Below, piece by piece: positions 18,056-26,695 of a stretch of 64,000 nucleotides of DNA. The notes beneath the pieces are model-generated. The model saw only the letters and a list, made by a program, of their open reading frames with translations. It was not told the DNA's origin and made no database searches. The DNA is from Caproicibacter sp047777415. Its GTDB lineage: Bacteria; Bacillota; Clostridia; Oscillospirales; Acutalibacteraceae. Location of the stretch: assembly GCA_047777415.1 (NCBI GenBank), contig JBKEEO010000002.1:372001-436000 (forward strand). The letters are read 5' to 3'. Within the stretch, counting starts at the first letter, position 1. Each line of letters opens with the position of its first letter. The translations under genes were made by a program, and so were the position numbers.

Positions 18056-18304
18056 ATGTCAGCCGGTGAGATTATATTAGGGATCATATTGATGATTTTT
18101 TCCATTGGAATAACAATCGTGGTATTATTGCAGGAAGGCCATGAGCAAAATGTTGGTGTAGTTACAGGCGGTGCGGATACGTTTTTGTCAAAAAATAAAG
18201 CACGTTCTGTGGACGCTTTTTTGTCTCGATGGACAAAAATTTTTGCACTTGGTTTCTTTTTGCTTGTCATCATGATGAATGCTTACTTGTTCTTTGGAGC
18301 ATAG
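18056..18304 (+). CDS. secG: preprotein translocase subunit SecG
   Basis: 82-residue two-helix membrane protein of the SecYEG channel. First helix about residues 5-25, the conserved VVLLQEGHEQN link (usual LLQ…), a cytoplasmic loop, GGADTFLSKNKARS, and a second helix about 60-80. GGAGG lies seven bases before the ATG. Followed by its own terminator and then rnr, the common secG-rnr order. Confidence 0.93.
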   Translation: MSAGEIILGIILMIFSIGITIVVLLQEGHEQNVGVVTGGADTFLSKNKARSVDAFLSRWTKIFALGFFLLVIMMNAYLFFGA

Positions 18305-18318
18305 ATAAAAGTTGGTTT

Positions 18319-18346
18319 CGCCCCGCTTGGTAAAAGCGGGGCGTTT
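18319..18346 (+). terminator. terminator of secG
   Basis: CGCCCCGCTT (18319-18328), four-base loop, AAGCGGGGCG (18334-18343), then TTT. The 200 bases from here to rnr contain only AT-rich sequence and the rnr ribosome site. Confidence 0.85.
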
Positions 18347-18547
18347 CTCATATAACGAATCATTGGAAAATGCTGTGATCATTTCATGTGCAATTCTATT
18401 GCTAAAATTTCAGACGTTTGGGAAACTTATTATTAAGCTTTGTTTTTTCTTCAAAACAGGATGAAGTATGCAATGTTTTGCCTCAATAAACTCATCTTTT
18501 CAGAATGTTCTTCATTTATCATATATATTTAGACCGGAGGAAATAAA

Positions 18548-20653
18548 TTGGAACTAGCAAAAGAAAAAATCTTAAAATGCTTAAATAAAATACCGCAGAG
18601 TATTTCATCACGTGATTTGCGGAAACGTTTAAAATTAAACAAAAATGACTATTACAGGGCATTGAATGAATTGCAAAGAGAGGGCCGGATTTCTGTCAGC
18701 AAAAGCCGCAGAATTCGGAAGATAAAGGGTAAATCCACCATTGGTGCTACAATTGTTTCATTATCCAAAGGTTTTGCGTTTGCTCGGCCGGACAGTGGTG
18801 GTGACGATATCTTTATCCATGCTGACCACTTAAAAGATGCTTTTCTGAAGGATAAAGTACAGCTTTACCGAATTCGTCAAAGTCCCAAAGGCCCCAGTGC
18901 AGAAGTGGATTCCATTTCTGAGAAAGGCAGCCGTATGATTACCGGAACGCTCCACAAAGGACGTGGGGTGTGCGAGATCATTCCCGATGATGCCATTCGA
19001 TATCCAATCCGAGTGGTGCGCAAATCACCGCGAAACGGCAAAAATGGAGATAAAGTGCAGGCAAAAATCAGTCGGGCGAAAAAATCATCTGAACTTCAGG
19101 CTGAAATTGTCAAAATTTACGGTAAGTCAAACAGTGCTAAAATCTGCGCCGATGCCATTTTGGACCAATATGGTATTCGGACCAAATTTAATAAAGCGAC
19201 TATGGAAGAAGCAAAGCAGGTTTCACGCCAGCAGATTTCCGAATCGGATCTCAAAGGACGGCTTGACCTTCGAAAACTTGCCATTTGCACCATTGACGGG
19301 GCAAGCGCAAAGGACCTGGATGATGCTATCTCCGTCAGCAGGACGAGAAAAGGGTACCGGTTGGGTGTCCATATTGCGGATGTATCTCATTATGTGCGTG
19401 AAGGCGGGGCGCTGGATCAAGAGGCATTTGAACGCGGGACATCCGTATACTTTGCGGACCGCGTGGTTCCAATGCTTCCGGAGGAACTGTCCAATGGTGT
19501 TTGCTCGTTGAACGCGGGAGAGGATAAGCTCACCTTTTCTGCAATCATAGAACTGAATCGACAAGGAGAAATTTTGTCATATAAATTCCGCAAAAGTGTG
19601 ATTCGCTCCCGTGTGCGCGGTGTCTACTCAGAGGTGAATCAGATTTTTTCAGGGAAAGCGGACCGTGAACTGAAAAAGAAGTATTTTCCTGTTATTCGTT
19701 CGCTGAATGCCGCAAGGGAACTGGCAGCAATTTTAAAAAAGCGTTCTGGGGAAAACGGCTCCTTTGATATTGAAAGCACGGAATCCGAGTTTACCCTAAA
19801 TGAAAAAGGAGTCTGTGTGGATGTCCAGCCTCGAAAAAGCGGGGAAGCGGAACAGATGATTGAACAGTTGATGATTACCGCAAACCAGGCGGCTGCAATG
19901 TTGGCGAGAGAAAAAGGAATTCCATTTATTTACCGGGTTCACGAGCAGCCGGATCCGGAGCGCGTCAAGACGTTAATTCAACTGGTTGATGCGGTAGGCT
20001 TGAATTCACGTTCCTTAAAGAAAAAAGGCCCGTTGTCGGCCGCTGATTTCGCAGAGATTTTAAACCAGGCTGCCGGCACACCCATTCAGAAAGTGATTTC
20101 ACATCAGCTTCTGCGAACCATGGCAAAAGCAAGATATGCGGCGGAGCCAATCGGGCATTTCGGACTTGCCCTTCAGGATTATTGTCATTTCACCTCACCC
20201 ATTCGCAGATATCCCGACCTTGCGATTCACCGCATCTTAACGGCATTACTGACGGAAAAAAATAAAGGAAAAATCAATAGATTCCAAAATTTCGCCGTCA
20301 GTGCGGCAAAGGCTTCCTCCAATGCAGAAGTTCGCGCTATGGCTGCCGAACGTGATGCAGAAGACTGCTACATGGCGGAATATATCGGTCAGCACATCGG
20401 TGAAGTTTATGATGGTTTGATTAGCGGTGTGACTCAGCGAGGGATTTTTGTGGAGCTGCCAAATACTGTAGAAGGGTTTGTACCGATAGACAGTTTTCGG
20501 GATGCCAATTATCAGTTTGACGGTATGATGACACAGATTGACCGCATTTCCGGCAAAAAATTAACCATAGGCCAGCCAATACGCGTTCAGCTTGTGGCTG
20601 CCGATGTGGCTAGCGGCCGAATTGATTTTGTGCCGGCTGAAAATATGGAATAA
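18548..20653 (+). CDS. rnr: ribonuclease R
   Basis: 701-residue 3'-5' exoribonuclease of the RNB family that degrades structured RNA. N-terminal winged helix (KEKILKCLNKIPQSISSRDLRKRLK), two cold-shock domains, the RNB core with TIDGASAKDLDDAIS (catalytic aspartates) and RRYPDLAIHR, then an S1 domain (YDGLISGVTQRGIFVELPNTVEGFVPI). The second motif position that is usually E-D (GEDAKD) is G-A-S-A-K-D here. TTG start 18548 with GGAGG eight bases upstream. In relatives it is often followed by smpB; here the next gene is yaaL. Confidence 0.95.
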   Translation: MELAKEKILKCLNKIPQSISSRDLRKRLKLNKNDYYRALNELQREGRISVSKSRRIRKIKGKSTIGATIVSLSKGFAFARPDSGGDDIFIHADHLKDAFLKDKVQLYRIRQSPKGPSAEVDSISEKGSRMITGTLHKGRGVCEIIPDDAIRYPIRVVRKSPRNGKNGDKVQAKISRAKKSSELQAEIVKIYGKSNSAKICADAILDQYGIRTKFNKATMEEAKQVSRQQISESDLKGRLDLRKLAICTIDGASAKDLDDAISVSRTRKGYRLGVHIADVSHYVREGGALDQEAFERGTSVYFADRVVPMLPEELSNGVCSLNAGEDKLTFSAIIELNRQGEILSYKFRKSVIRSRVRGVYSEVNQIFSGKADRELKKKYFPVIRSLNAARELAAILKKRSGENGSFDIESTESEFTLNEKGVCVDVQPRKSGEAEQMIEQLMITANQAAAMLAREKGIPFIYRVHEQPDPERVKTLIQLVDAVGLNSRSLKKKGPLSAADFAEILNQAAGTPIQKVISHQLLRTMAKARYAAEPIGHFGLALQDYCHFTSPIRRYPDLAIHRILTALLTEKNKGKINRFQNFAVSAAKASSNAEVRAMAAERDAEDCYMAEYIGQHIGEVYDGLISGVTQRGIFVELPNTVEGFVPIDSFRDANYQFDGMMTQIDRISGKKLTIGQPIRVQLVAADVASGRIDFVPAENME

Positions 20654-20745
20654 TTTTTCTGTTCAAATTTTAAAACATTGCATAAGAATTGGAATAAATG
20701 CCCATCCTACTGACATAAGTATAATCGGAAGGCGGAATTGTCAGT

Positions 20746-21006
20746 ATGGAATCTGTATTAAAACTTTTGCAGCGCACCACAAACTGTGAGGAGGTACAAA
20801 ATGAGCGCAACCGGCAGCAGATTATTGATGCTATACGGGATATTTCTCGCCGGTTGGCTTATAACGAATGCTGGTTTCAACTGGAGTCCGACGAAAATCT
20901 CATTGACGCGTGTATTTATCAGCGCGAAGAACTGAAATCACGGTATCGCTATCTGTTGAAGCTGGCAAAACAGCAAGGTGTCAACTGCGCTTCCTTCCAA
21001 AAATAA
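20746..21006 (+). CDS. yaaL: YaaL/DUF2508 family protein
   Basis: 86-residue, mostly helical, Glu/Arg-rich protein with no membrane segment. The spacing of NERNRQQIIDAIRDISRR…NECWFQLESDENLIDACIYQREELKSRYRYLL fits DUF2508 (Bacillus YaaL), whose biochemical role is unknown. It sits directly before bofA, as in Bacillus (recR-yaaL-bofA), although recR is not next to it here. GGAAGG precedes the ATG; a TATAAT at 20720-20725 may be its -10 box, but I found no convincing -35. Confidence 0.75.
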   Translation: MESVLKLLQRTTNCEEVQNERNRQQIIDAIRDISRRLAYNECWFQLESDENLIDACIYQREELKSRYRYLLKLAKQQGVNCASFQK

Positions 21007-21023
21007 GGAGCGGAGGTGTAAAA

Positions 21024-21287
21024 TTGCAGGATCTAACGACCATCGTTGGCGCATTGGGCATTTTTGCGCTGCTGGTCATTATTCAAGTGATTGTAAAAGC
21101 AGAACGGCCGGTTCGAAAAGCAATCGGTGGAATTTTAACCGGACTGTGCGCGCTAGCAGTTGTAAATTTGACGGGATGTTTTACAGGTGTCACACTTCCC
21201 ATCAGTCCCTTAACACTTGGTGTTTCGGGAGTTGCCGGGATATCGGGAGTCACAATGCTTCTTTTGTTAAATCTTATTCTGAGATAA
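21024..21287 (+). CDS. bofA: pro-sigma-K processing inhibitor BofA family protein
   Basis: 87-residue protein with two hydrophobic segments (about 5-22 and 33-55) and the conserved C-terminal block TLPISPLTLGVSGVAGISG. BofA holds the SpoIVFB protease inactive until sigma-K is needed in the mother cell, so its presence points to sporulation, though BofA-like proteins are also found in strains that do not visibly sporulate. The start is TTG 21024 behind GGAGGTG; this leaves 17 bases after yaaL. A terminator overlaps its stop codon. Confidence 0.85.
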   Translation: MQDLTTIVGALGIFALLVIIQVIVKAERPVRKAIGGILTGLCALAVVNLTGCFTGVTLPISPLTLGVSGVAGISGVTMLLLLNLILR

Positions 21288-21318
21288 GCCTGCGGGAATT
21301 GCCACGCAGGCTTTTTCT
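21286..21318 (+). terminator. terminator of yaaL-bofA
   Basis: AAGCCTGCG (21286-21294) and CGCAGGCTT (21305-21313) with a ten-base loop, then a T-rich run. The first bases overlap the bofA stop codon. Confidence 0.9.
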
Positions 21319-21349
21319 TTTTTAACCAATAAGAAATTTGGCATATAAT

Positions 21350-21378
21350 TTGACTTCTACGACTGTTTTCTATATACT
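21350..21378 (+). promoter_or_regulatory. sigma-A type promoter of the Crp/Fnr regulator
   Basis: TTGACT (21350-21355), 17 bases, TATACT (21373-21378). Start of transcription near 21385, right before the inverted repeat at 21392-21407. Confidence 0.75.
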
Positions 21379-21391
21379 ATCTATGTTAAAT

Positions 21392-21407
21392 TGTACCATT
21401 TGATACA
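21392..21407. promoter_or_regulatory. inverted repeat, possible Crp/Fnr-family operator
   Basis: TGTA, eight bases, TACA, placed between the predicted transcription start and the regulator's ATG at 21422. The position would suit autorepression. Dyad spacing is compatible with a Crp/Fnr dimer, but the half-sites are short and unlike classic TGTGA or TTGAT. Confidence 0.4.
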
Positions 21408-21421
21408 GAATTGGAGGCTGC

Positions 21422-22108
21422 ATGAAACAAATTAAAAAAACGAAAAAGTACGCGCAAATATTGTCCAGAACTTTTCTTTTTCGCGGTGTTGATACAGAAT
21501 TGGTAGAATATGCATACAATTCCCCGCGATGCACCTGTGCAGAGTTTGAAAACGGGGAATATGTTTACACCCGAAAAAATTTTAAAAGAAGCATTGGCAT
21601 TGTGCTCAGCGGAGGGCTGAAAGCTGTTAAAATAAGGGCAAGTGGGCAGGAAATCTTGCTCAATACATTTGAGAATGGGGGTATTTTCGGCGTCGCGGGG
21701 TTGTTTAACAGTTCCTGCCGCTATGTTTCAGATATTATTGCCATGCGCCGAAGCAAGGTTCTATTTCTGTCTCAGCCTTTAATCAAAGACTTGATTTACA
21801 AAGATCCGCATGTTGCTGAAAATTATATTTCATTTCTTTCCGGCAGAGTTCGGTATCTGAATACCTGTATTGATCATTTTACTTGCGGCTCTGCGGAGGC
21901 AAGGCTTGCACGGTTTCTTTTGGCACTGCAGGAGGAAGGGGAGAATGTGGTTGAATTGCCTTGTTCCCTGCAGCAACTCTCCGATACACTTGGTATCGGC
22001 CGTGCATCCTTATATCGTGCATTGAACGCAATGACGGAATATGGACTGATTCGTCGAACTGGCAGACGGGTGGAAATCTTGAATTCCGAAAGTTTGCGCA
22101 ACGTATAG
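21422..22108 (+). CDS. Crp/Fnr family transcriptional regulator
   Basis: 228 residues: an N-terminal cyclic-nucleotide-binding-type beta barrel (about 25-130, GIVLSGGLKAVKIRASGQEILLNTFENGGIFGVAGLF) and a C-terminal winged helix with recognition helix SLQQLSDTLGIGRASLYRALNAM. Cysteines at C35 and C37 near the N-terminus, C98 and C147-C153 are visible, but not in the classic Fnr four-cysteine pattern, so a haem, Fe-S or small-molecule effector is possible. It stands 38 bases ahead of an ABC importer in the same direction and probably controls it. Effector unknown. Confidence 0.88.
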   Translation: MKQIKKTKKYAQILSRTFLFRGVDTELVEYAYNSPRCTCAEFENGEYVYTRKNFKRSIGIVLSGGLKAVKIRASGQEILLNTFENGGIFGVAGLFNSSCRYVSDIIAMRRSKVLFLSQPLIKDLIYKDPHVAENYISFLSGRVRYLNTCIDHFTCGSAEARLARFLLALQEEGENVVELPCSLQQLSDTLGIGRASLYRALNAMTEYGLIRRTGRRVEILNSESLRNV

Positions 22109-22146
22109 GTCTGATAAATCACAAATTGTTAAAGGGGTATTGATTC

Positions 22147-23202
22147 ATGAAATTGTCCAAAACAATCGGAGCGATGATTCTTGTCTTTACGATGCTGTTT
22201 ACGATACCAGCATGTTCTTCTTCCAATGCTGGTTCTTCCTCACAATCCCAAATTTCTACTGGAGCGTCCGCAGACGATGCAAACAGCAGTCAAACCGACG
22301 AGAAAACAGTTATACGAGTTGCCGGGCTAAAAGGCCCCACTGGTTTAAGTATGGTAAAATTAATGAGTGACAGCAAGGACGGGACCGCATCCGAGGATGT
22401 TCAATTTACCATTGTATCCTCTCCGGATGAAATCGTAGCGAAGCTCAGCAGCGGGGAAGTTGATGTGGCGGCTGCCCCGACCAATCTTGCGGCGGTTCTT
22501 TATAATAAGACAAACGGTGGAGTTCGGCTCATGGCTGTGACGACGCTTGGGGTTTTATATGTTTTAACAGCGGATGGTGAATCCGTTCAGACTGTTTCGG
22601 ATCTAAAAGGAAAAACCATTTATGCTACCGGGCAGGGTGCTACACCGGAATATGCTTTCAACTATATTCTTCGTCAGAATGGATTGGAGCCCGGGAAAGA
22701 TGTTACGGTGGAATATAAATCAGAACATTCAGAACTTGCATCTCTCATGATTGCAGACAAGGCTCAGATTGCGGTTTTGCCGGAACCATTCGTCACGCAG
22801 GTGTTGGCGAAAAACGATTCCGCTGAAATTGCTTTAGATTTGACGGAAGAATGGAATAAGGCGGCAGGTGAGAAAAGCGTTTTAACAATGGGCTGCTTGG
22901 TCGTAAGGAAGGAATTTGCTCAGGAACATAAGGCTGCGCTTAATGCTTTTCTTGATGATTATAAGGCCTCAGCTGAATATACAAATTCCAACCCGGAACA
23001 GGCGGCTCAATTGTCTGAACAGTTTGGAATTATGGATAGTGACATCGCGGAAAAGGCAATTCCAAACTGTGCCATTACCTATCTGGATGGGGCTGAGATG
23101 AAAGCCAAGATACCCGAATTTTTAAATGTTTTGTATCAGGCCAATCCTAAATCAATTGGAGGAAAAATGCCCGCGGATGATTTTTACTATCAGAAATCGT
23201 AA
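22147..23202 (+). CDS. ABC transporter substrate-binding lipoprotein (NitT/TauT-like)
   Basis: 351 residues. A lipoprotein signal (MKLSKTIGAMILVFTMLFTIPAC, C23) is followed by a Ser/Gln-rich linker and an SsuA/THI5-like periplasmic-binding fold, with the family features LKGPTGLS, VDVAAAPTNLAAVLYNK, DLKGKTIYATGQGATPEYAFNYIL and a late AVLPEPFVTQV block. Family members bind sulfonates, nitrate, pyrimidine precursors or similar; the ligand cannot be read from sequence. Its gene overlaps the permease by 26 bases. Confidence 0.88.
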   Translation: MKLSKTIGAMILVFTMLFTIPACSSSNAGSSSQSQISTGASADDANSSQTDEKTVIRVAGLKGPTGLSMVKLMSDSKDGTASEDVQFTIVSSPDEIVAKLSSGEVDVAAAPTNLAAVLYNKTNGGVRLMAVTTLGVLYVLTADGESVQTVSDLKGKTIYATGQGATPEYAFNYILRQNGLEPGKDVTVEYKSEHSELASLMIADKAQIAVLPEPFVTQVLAKNDSAEIALDLTEEWNKAAGEKSVLTMGCLVVRKEFAQEHKAALNAFLDDYKASAEYTNSNPEQAAQLSEQFGIMDSDIAEKAIPNCAITYLDGAEMKAKIPEFLNVLYQANPKSIGGKMPADDFYYQKS

Positions 23203-23977
23203 AATATTCAGAAAAATTGTCGCAGGAATTTTTGCCGCACTGTTTTGGGTTGGTGTGTGGCAAATGGTATATCTGACTGTTGGGCTGGAGATTCTTGTAG
23301 CGTCACCTGCGCAAGTATGGAAACGACTTTTGGAGTTGGTATTTCAAAGAGAATTTTGGCTGACCGTATTGTTTTCCATGTGCAGAATTGTGGAAGGCTT
23401 TCTTTTGGGTGTGTTTTTGGGAATCGTTGCTGCTGTTTTCAGCGAGATATCTACCATAGCCCAAGCGCTGATTCGGCCAATGGTAAGTATTATAAAGGCT
23501 ACTCCTGTGGCCTCATTCATTATTCTTGCGTTGGTTTGGATGAAGTCACAGATGGTTCCCGTGTTTGCCTCTGCGCTCATTGTGCTTCCAATTCTGTGGA
23601 CGAATCTGTCGGAGGGCATTGAGAAGACGGACAACGGATTGCTGCAGATGGCGAAGATGTATGGCTTTGGAACAATCGGAACGGTTCGCAGTGTTTACCT
23701 GCCGTCTGTCCTTCCGTATTTTACGGCTGCCTGCACAGCAGGAATGGGAATGGCATGGAAAGGCGGAGTAGCGGCAGAGGTTCTTTCCTCCCTTCCGCTT
23801 TCACTCGGGGGTGAAATCTACCGTTCCAAAATTTATCTTGAAACCGTAGACCTGTTTGCTTGGACTGCCGTTGTGATCTTGCTCAGTGTATTGCTGGAAC
23901 GAGCGTTGCTATGGACTGTAGAAGCTGTAGGAAAGCGCTATGGATTTTATTCCGCGGAGGTTGGGCATGAAAATTGA
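23177..23977 (+). CDS. ABC transporter permease (SsuC/NitT-TauT-like)
   Basis: 266-residue permease with about six membrane helices and the BPD permease signature loop (ENGLLQMAKMYGF-type: KTDNGLLQMAKMYG). Start chosen at ATG 23177 inside the 3' end of the lipoprotein gene; GGAGG at 23158-23162 is 14 bases away, longer than ideal, so an internal start cannot be excluded. Its 3' end overlaps the ATPase start by 11 bases. Confidence 0.85.
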   Translation: MIFTIRNRKIFRKIVAGIFAALFWVGVWQMVYLTVGLEILVASPAQVWKRLLELVFQREFWLTVLFSMCRIVEGFLLGVFLGIVAAVFSEISTIAQALIRPMVSIIKATPVASFIILALVWMKSQMVPVFASALIVLPILWTNLSEGIEKTDNGLLQMAKMYGFGTIGTVRSVYLPSVLPYFTAACTAGMGMAWKGGVAAEVLSSLPLSLGGEIYRSKIYLETVDLFAWTAVVILLSVLLERALLWTVEAVGKRYGFYSAEVGHEN

Positions 23978-24590
23978 AATTTGTGGTGCGGTTAAATCAT
24001 ATGGGGGCCTTAAAGTACTGGACGGGCTTTCCTTGTCGCTGCCCACCACAGGAACGGTTTGCTTTTTTGGACCTTCGGGGTGCGGGAAATCGACGTTGCT
24101 CAATTGTATCGCAGGGCTCGAATCGCTTGATTTTGGTCAAATATCCGGAATCAAGGACAAACGAATTTCTTATTTGTTTCAAGAAGACAGATTGCTGCCA
24201 TGGAATACAGCGGCGCAAAATATTGCAGTCGTTCTGCCCGGAACCAATAGAACGCAGCGGGCGGTGGACTGGCTGAATCTTGTTGGTTTAAATGGAGTGG
24301 AAAATCAATATCCTGGTCAACTGAGCGGGGGAATGAGGCGTCGGGTTGCTATTGCCCGCGCCTTAGCTTATGGAGGCGATGTTTATCTGCTCGATGAGCC
24401 GTTTCAGCGGTTGGATGAGCAGAATAAAAACCGAATTGCTGATTTCATCGAAGAAAAAACAAAAGGAAAATTGAAAATTTTAGTGACCCATGATTGGCAG
24501 GTGGCGAAACGTCTTTCCGATACTATATATATTTTGAACGGAGTTCCATTGAAAATTATGGATAAAATTATCAAAAAGGACGCAAAATAG
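23967..24590 (+). CDS. ABC transporter ATP-binding protein
   Basis: 207-residue ATPase, short for the family. Walker A GPSGCGKST, Q-loop YLFQED, signature LSGGMRRRVAIARAL, Walker B VYLLDEP and switch histidine in LVTHD are all present. Start ATG 23967 behind GGAGG, overlapping the permease. Completes the importer set lipoprotein-permease-ATPase. No clear terminator follows. Confidence 0.92.
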   Translation: MKIEICGAVKSYGGLKVLDGLSLSLPTTGTVCFFGPSGCGKSTLLNCIAGLESLDFGQISGIKDKRISYLFQEDRLLPWNTAAQNIAVVLPGTNRTQRAVDWLNLVGLNGVENQYPGQLSGGMRRRVAIARALAYGGDVYLLDEPFQRLDEQNKNRIADFIEEKTKGKLKILVTHDWQVAKRLSDTIYILNGVPLKIMDKIIKKDAK

Positions 24591-24653
24591 AACAAATATT
24601 CCGTGGATCACTCCAAAATTAAAAAAATGTTTGTTTATTTCATCGAGAGTTTG

Positions 24654-24662
24654 TGCTATACT
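24654..24662 (+). promoter_or_regulatory. extended -10 promoter of the CapD-like gene
   Basis: TGC-TATACT (24654-24662), with only a weak TTTATT at 24634-24639 as -35, 17 bases upstream. About 35 bases before the ATG. Confidence 0.5.
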
Positions 24663-24696
24663 TATTCGGTTAAAACTTGAGTATTGGAGTAATTCG

Positions 24697-26604
24697 ATGA
24701 TCAGTAAACGAAATGGGTTCAGAAAGTTGATCCCTCAAATCATAATTGATGCAATTTGTATTTTTTTCAGTTATTGGATTGCTTTTGTATTGCGCTATGA
24801 AAATCACGTTCCGTTTTTAGATGTCATTTCATTCCGTACCAGTATTCCGTGGATTACAATCATATGCCTTGCAATATTTGCCTTGTTCCGTTTTTACAGC
24901 ACTATGTGGCAGTTTGCAAGTCTTGATGAATTGCTGCAGATCTTTTTTGGGACAACTGCGGCTTGTCTTGCAGTCACCATTTTAGGGTATACAGTTTTCC
25001 CGAAGTTACCTAGTTATGAGGGAGTTACTATCTATCGCTTTCCGAACAGCGTGTATGTCATGGGATGGGTATTGACTTTGTTCTTTGTGGGAGCTTCACG
25101 GTTTGGATTCCGGTTGGCCCACAGAAGTCTGCGAAAACGATCGACTGTTCGGGACGAAATGGACGATTTCAGCCGTGTTATGGTCATTGGAGCGGGTGAA
25201 ATGGGGTCTATGATTATCAAAGATCTCAAATCTTCGCCGCACTCAAAAGGAATTCCGGTAGTCGCTGTGGATGATGACAAGAAGAAGCGAGGTACGCGTA
25301 TTCACGGGGTTAAAGTTGCCGGCGGCAGAGAGAGTATTCCAAAACTAGTCGATCGTTATCGTGTTGACCAAATCATATTAGCAATTGCAACTGCCAGCAC
25401 AAAGGACAAGCATGAAATTTTGCGCATTTGTGCGTCCACGGGATGTAAACTAAAAACGGTACCGGCGTTGTATGAAATTTTGGAAGGCAGCGCGGACCCG
25501 CATAATGTTCGCGATGTCAATATTGTCGACTTGCTGGGACGGGATGAAATTCATCTGGATGTAGAGAAAATCAGCGGATATCTCAAAAACCGAACAATCC
25601 TTGTAACAGGTGGAGGCGGCTCTATCGGCAGTGAGCTCTGCCGTCAGATTGCGATTTTCCATCCCAAAAAGCTAATCGTTTTTGATATCTATGAAAACAA
25701 TGCATACGATCTTCAAAATGAACTCCACCGCAGGTTCCCAAAACTTGATATGGACGTGGTGATTGGTTCGGTTCGTGATAAGGAACGTGTCCACAGTGTG
25801 TTTGCAGCCTTTCGGCCGGATGTGGTTTTCCATGCGGCAGCTCACAAGCATGTGCCGCTCATGGAATTAAGCCCCGGAGAAGCCGTGAAAAACAATGTGT
25901 TTGGTACGTTGAACGTTGCGCAGGCGTGCGATGAATTTGGCGTAAAACGCATGGTATTGATTTCCACGGATAAAGCGGTTAACCCGACTAATATTATGGG
26001 TGCTACCAAGAGAATCTGTGAATTGATTGTTCAGTATTATAGCCGTCACAGCAAAACAGGCTTTGTGGCCGTGCGGTTCGGAAATGTGCTCGGCAGCAGC
26101 GGCAGCGTTATTCCGCTCTTTATGCGCCAGATTGAAGAAGGCGGACCTGTCACCGTAACGCATCCTGACATTGTACGATTCTTTATGACCATCCCTGAAG
26201 CAGCACGACTGGTGATTCAGGCAGGCGGCATGGCAAAAGGCGGAGAGATATTTGTCCTTGATATGGGGCAACCGGTTAAAATTGCCGATCTTGCCCGTAA
26301 CTTGATTCGCCTTTCTGGCTTAAAGCCGGACGAGGATATTAAAATTCAGTATACAGGACTGCGTCCGGGAGAAAAATTGTATGAAGAGCTTTTGCTCGAC
26401 AGCGAGGGCGGTTGCAAAAAGACTTCTCACGAATTGATTTATATTGGAAACCCGATTCCATTTGATGAAAATACATTTCTATCTCAGTTGGAAAAGCTTC
26501 GTGAAGTTGCAGGAGTGGACAATCAAAAAATGATGGATTTGGTGCATGACCTGGTTCCAACTTATTCCGGCCATGCAGAAAAAACCGATTTGCTTGCTCA
26601 ATAA
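24697..26604 (+). CDS. CapD/PglF-like nucleotide-sugar 4,6-dehydratase, membrane bound
   Basis: 635 residues. Four hydrophobic segments in the first ~130 residues, a CoA-binding-like Rossmann domain (VMVIGAGEMGSMIIKDL, about 155-280), then an extended SDR domain (TGGGGSIGSELCRQ, FHAAAHKHVPLME, STDKAVNPTNIMGATKR, RFGNVLGSSGSVIPLF, GLRPGEKLYEELL). Enzymes of this type convert UDP-GlcNAc to 4-keto-6-deoxy sugars for capsule, teichoic-type polymers or protein glycosylation. The active-site triad uses SDK instead of SYK in this family, as seen here. I use ATG 24697 behind TTGGAG. It stands alone, with no polysaccharide cluster nearby. Confidence 0.9.
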   Translation: MISKRNGFRKLIPQIIIDAICIFFSYWIAFVLRYENHVPFLDVISFRTSIPWITIICLAIFALFRFYSTMWQFASLDELLQIFFGTTAACLAVTILGYTVFPKLPSYEGVTIYRFPNSVYVMGWVLTLFFVGASRFGFRLAHRSLRKRSTVRDEMDDFSRVMVIGAGEMGSMIIKDLKSSPHSKGIPVVAVDDDKKKRGTRIHGVKVAGGRESIPKLVDRYRVDQIILAIATASTKDKHEILRICASTGCKLKTVPALYEILEGSADPHNVRDVNIVDLLGRDEIHLDVEKISGYLKNRTILVTGGGGSIGSELCRQIAIFHPKKLIVFDIYENNAYDLQNELHRRFPKLDMDVVIGSVRDKERVHSVFAAFRPDVVFHAAAHKHVPLMELSPGEAVKNNVFGTLNVAQACDEFGVKRMVLISTDKAVNPTNIMGATKRICELIVQYYSRHSKTGFVAVRFGNVLGSSGSVIPLFMRQIEEGGPVTVTHPDIVRFFMTIPEAARLVIQAGGMAKGGEIFVLDMGQPVKIADLARNLIRLSGLKPDEDIKIQYTGLRPGEKLYEELLLDSEGGCKKTSHELIYIGNPIPFDENTFLSQLEKLREVAGVDNQKMMDLVHDLVPTYSGHAEKTDLLAQ

Positions 26605-26695
26605 TAAGAAGATTGTTTTCATTTTGTTACAATGAAACTTAAAAGAAAAGAAGTAGTTTTTTGTGATGGCAAGAACTCATAACTGGGGTGTGTGT

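Noticed and set aside
20692..20721. Sigma-G type promoter before yaaL-bofA
   Set aside because: GAATA and CATAAGTA are spaced 17 bases apart, but the -10 does not fit CATNHTA, and a TATAAT overlaps it. Not strong enough to call.
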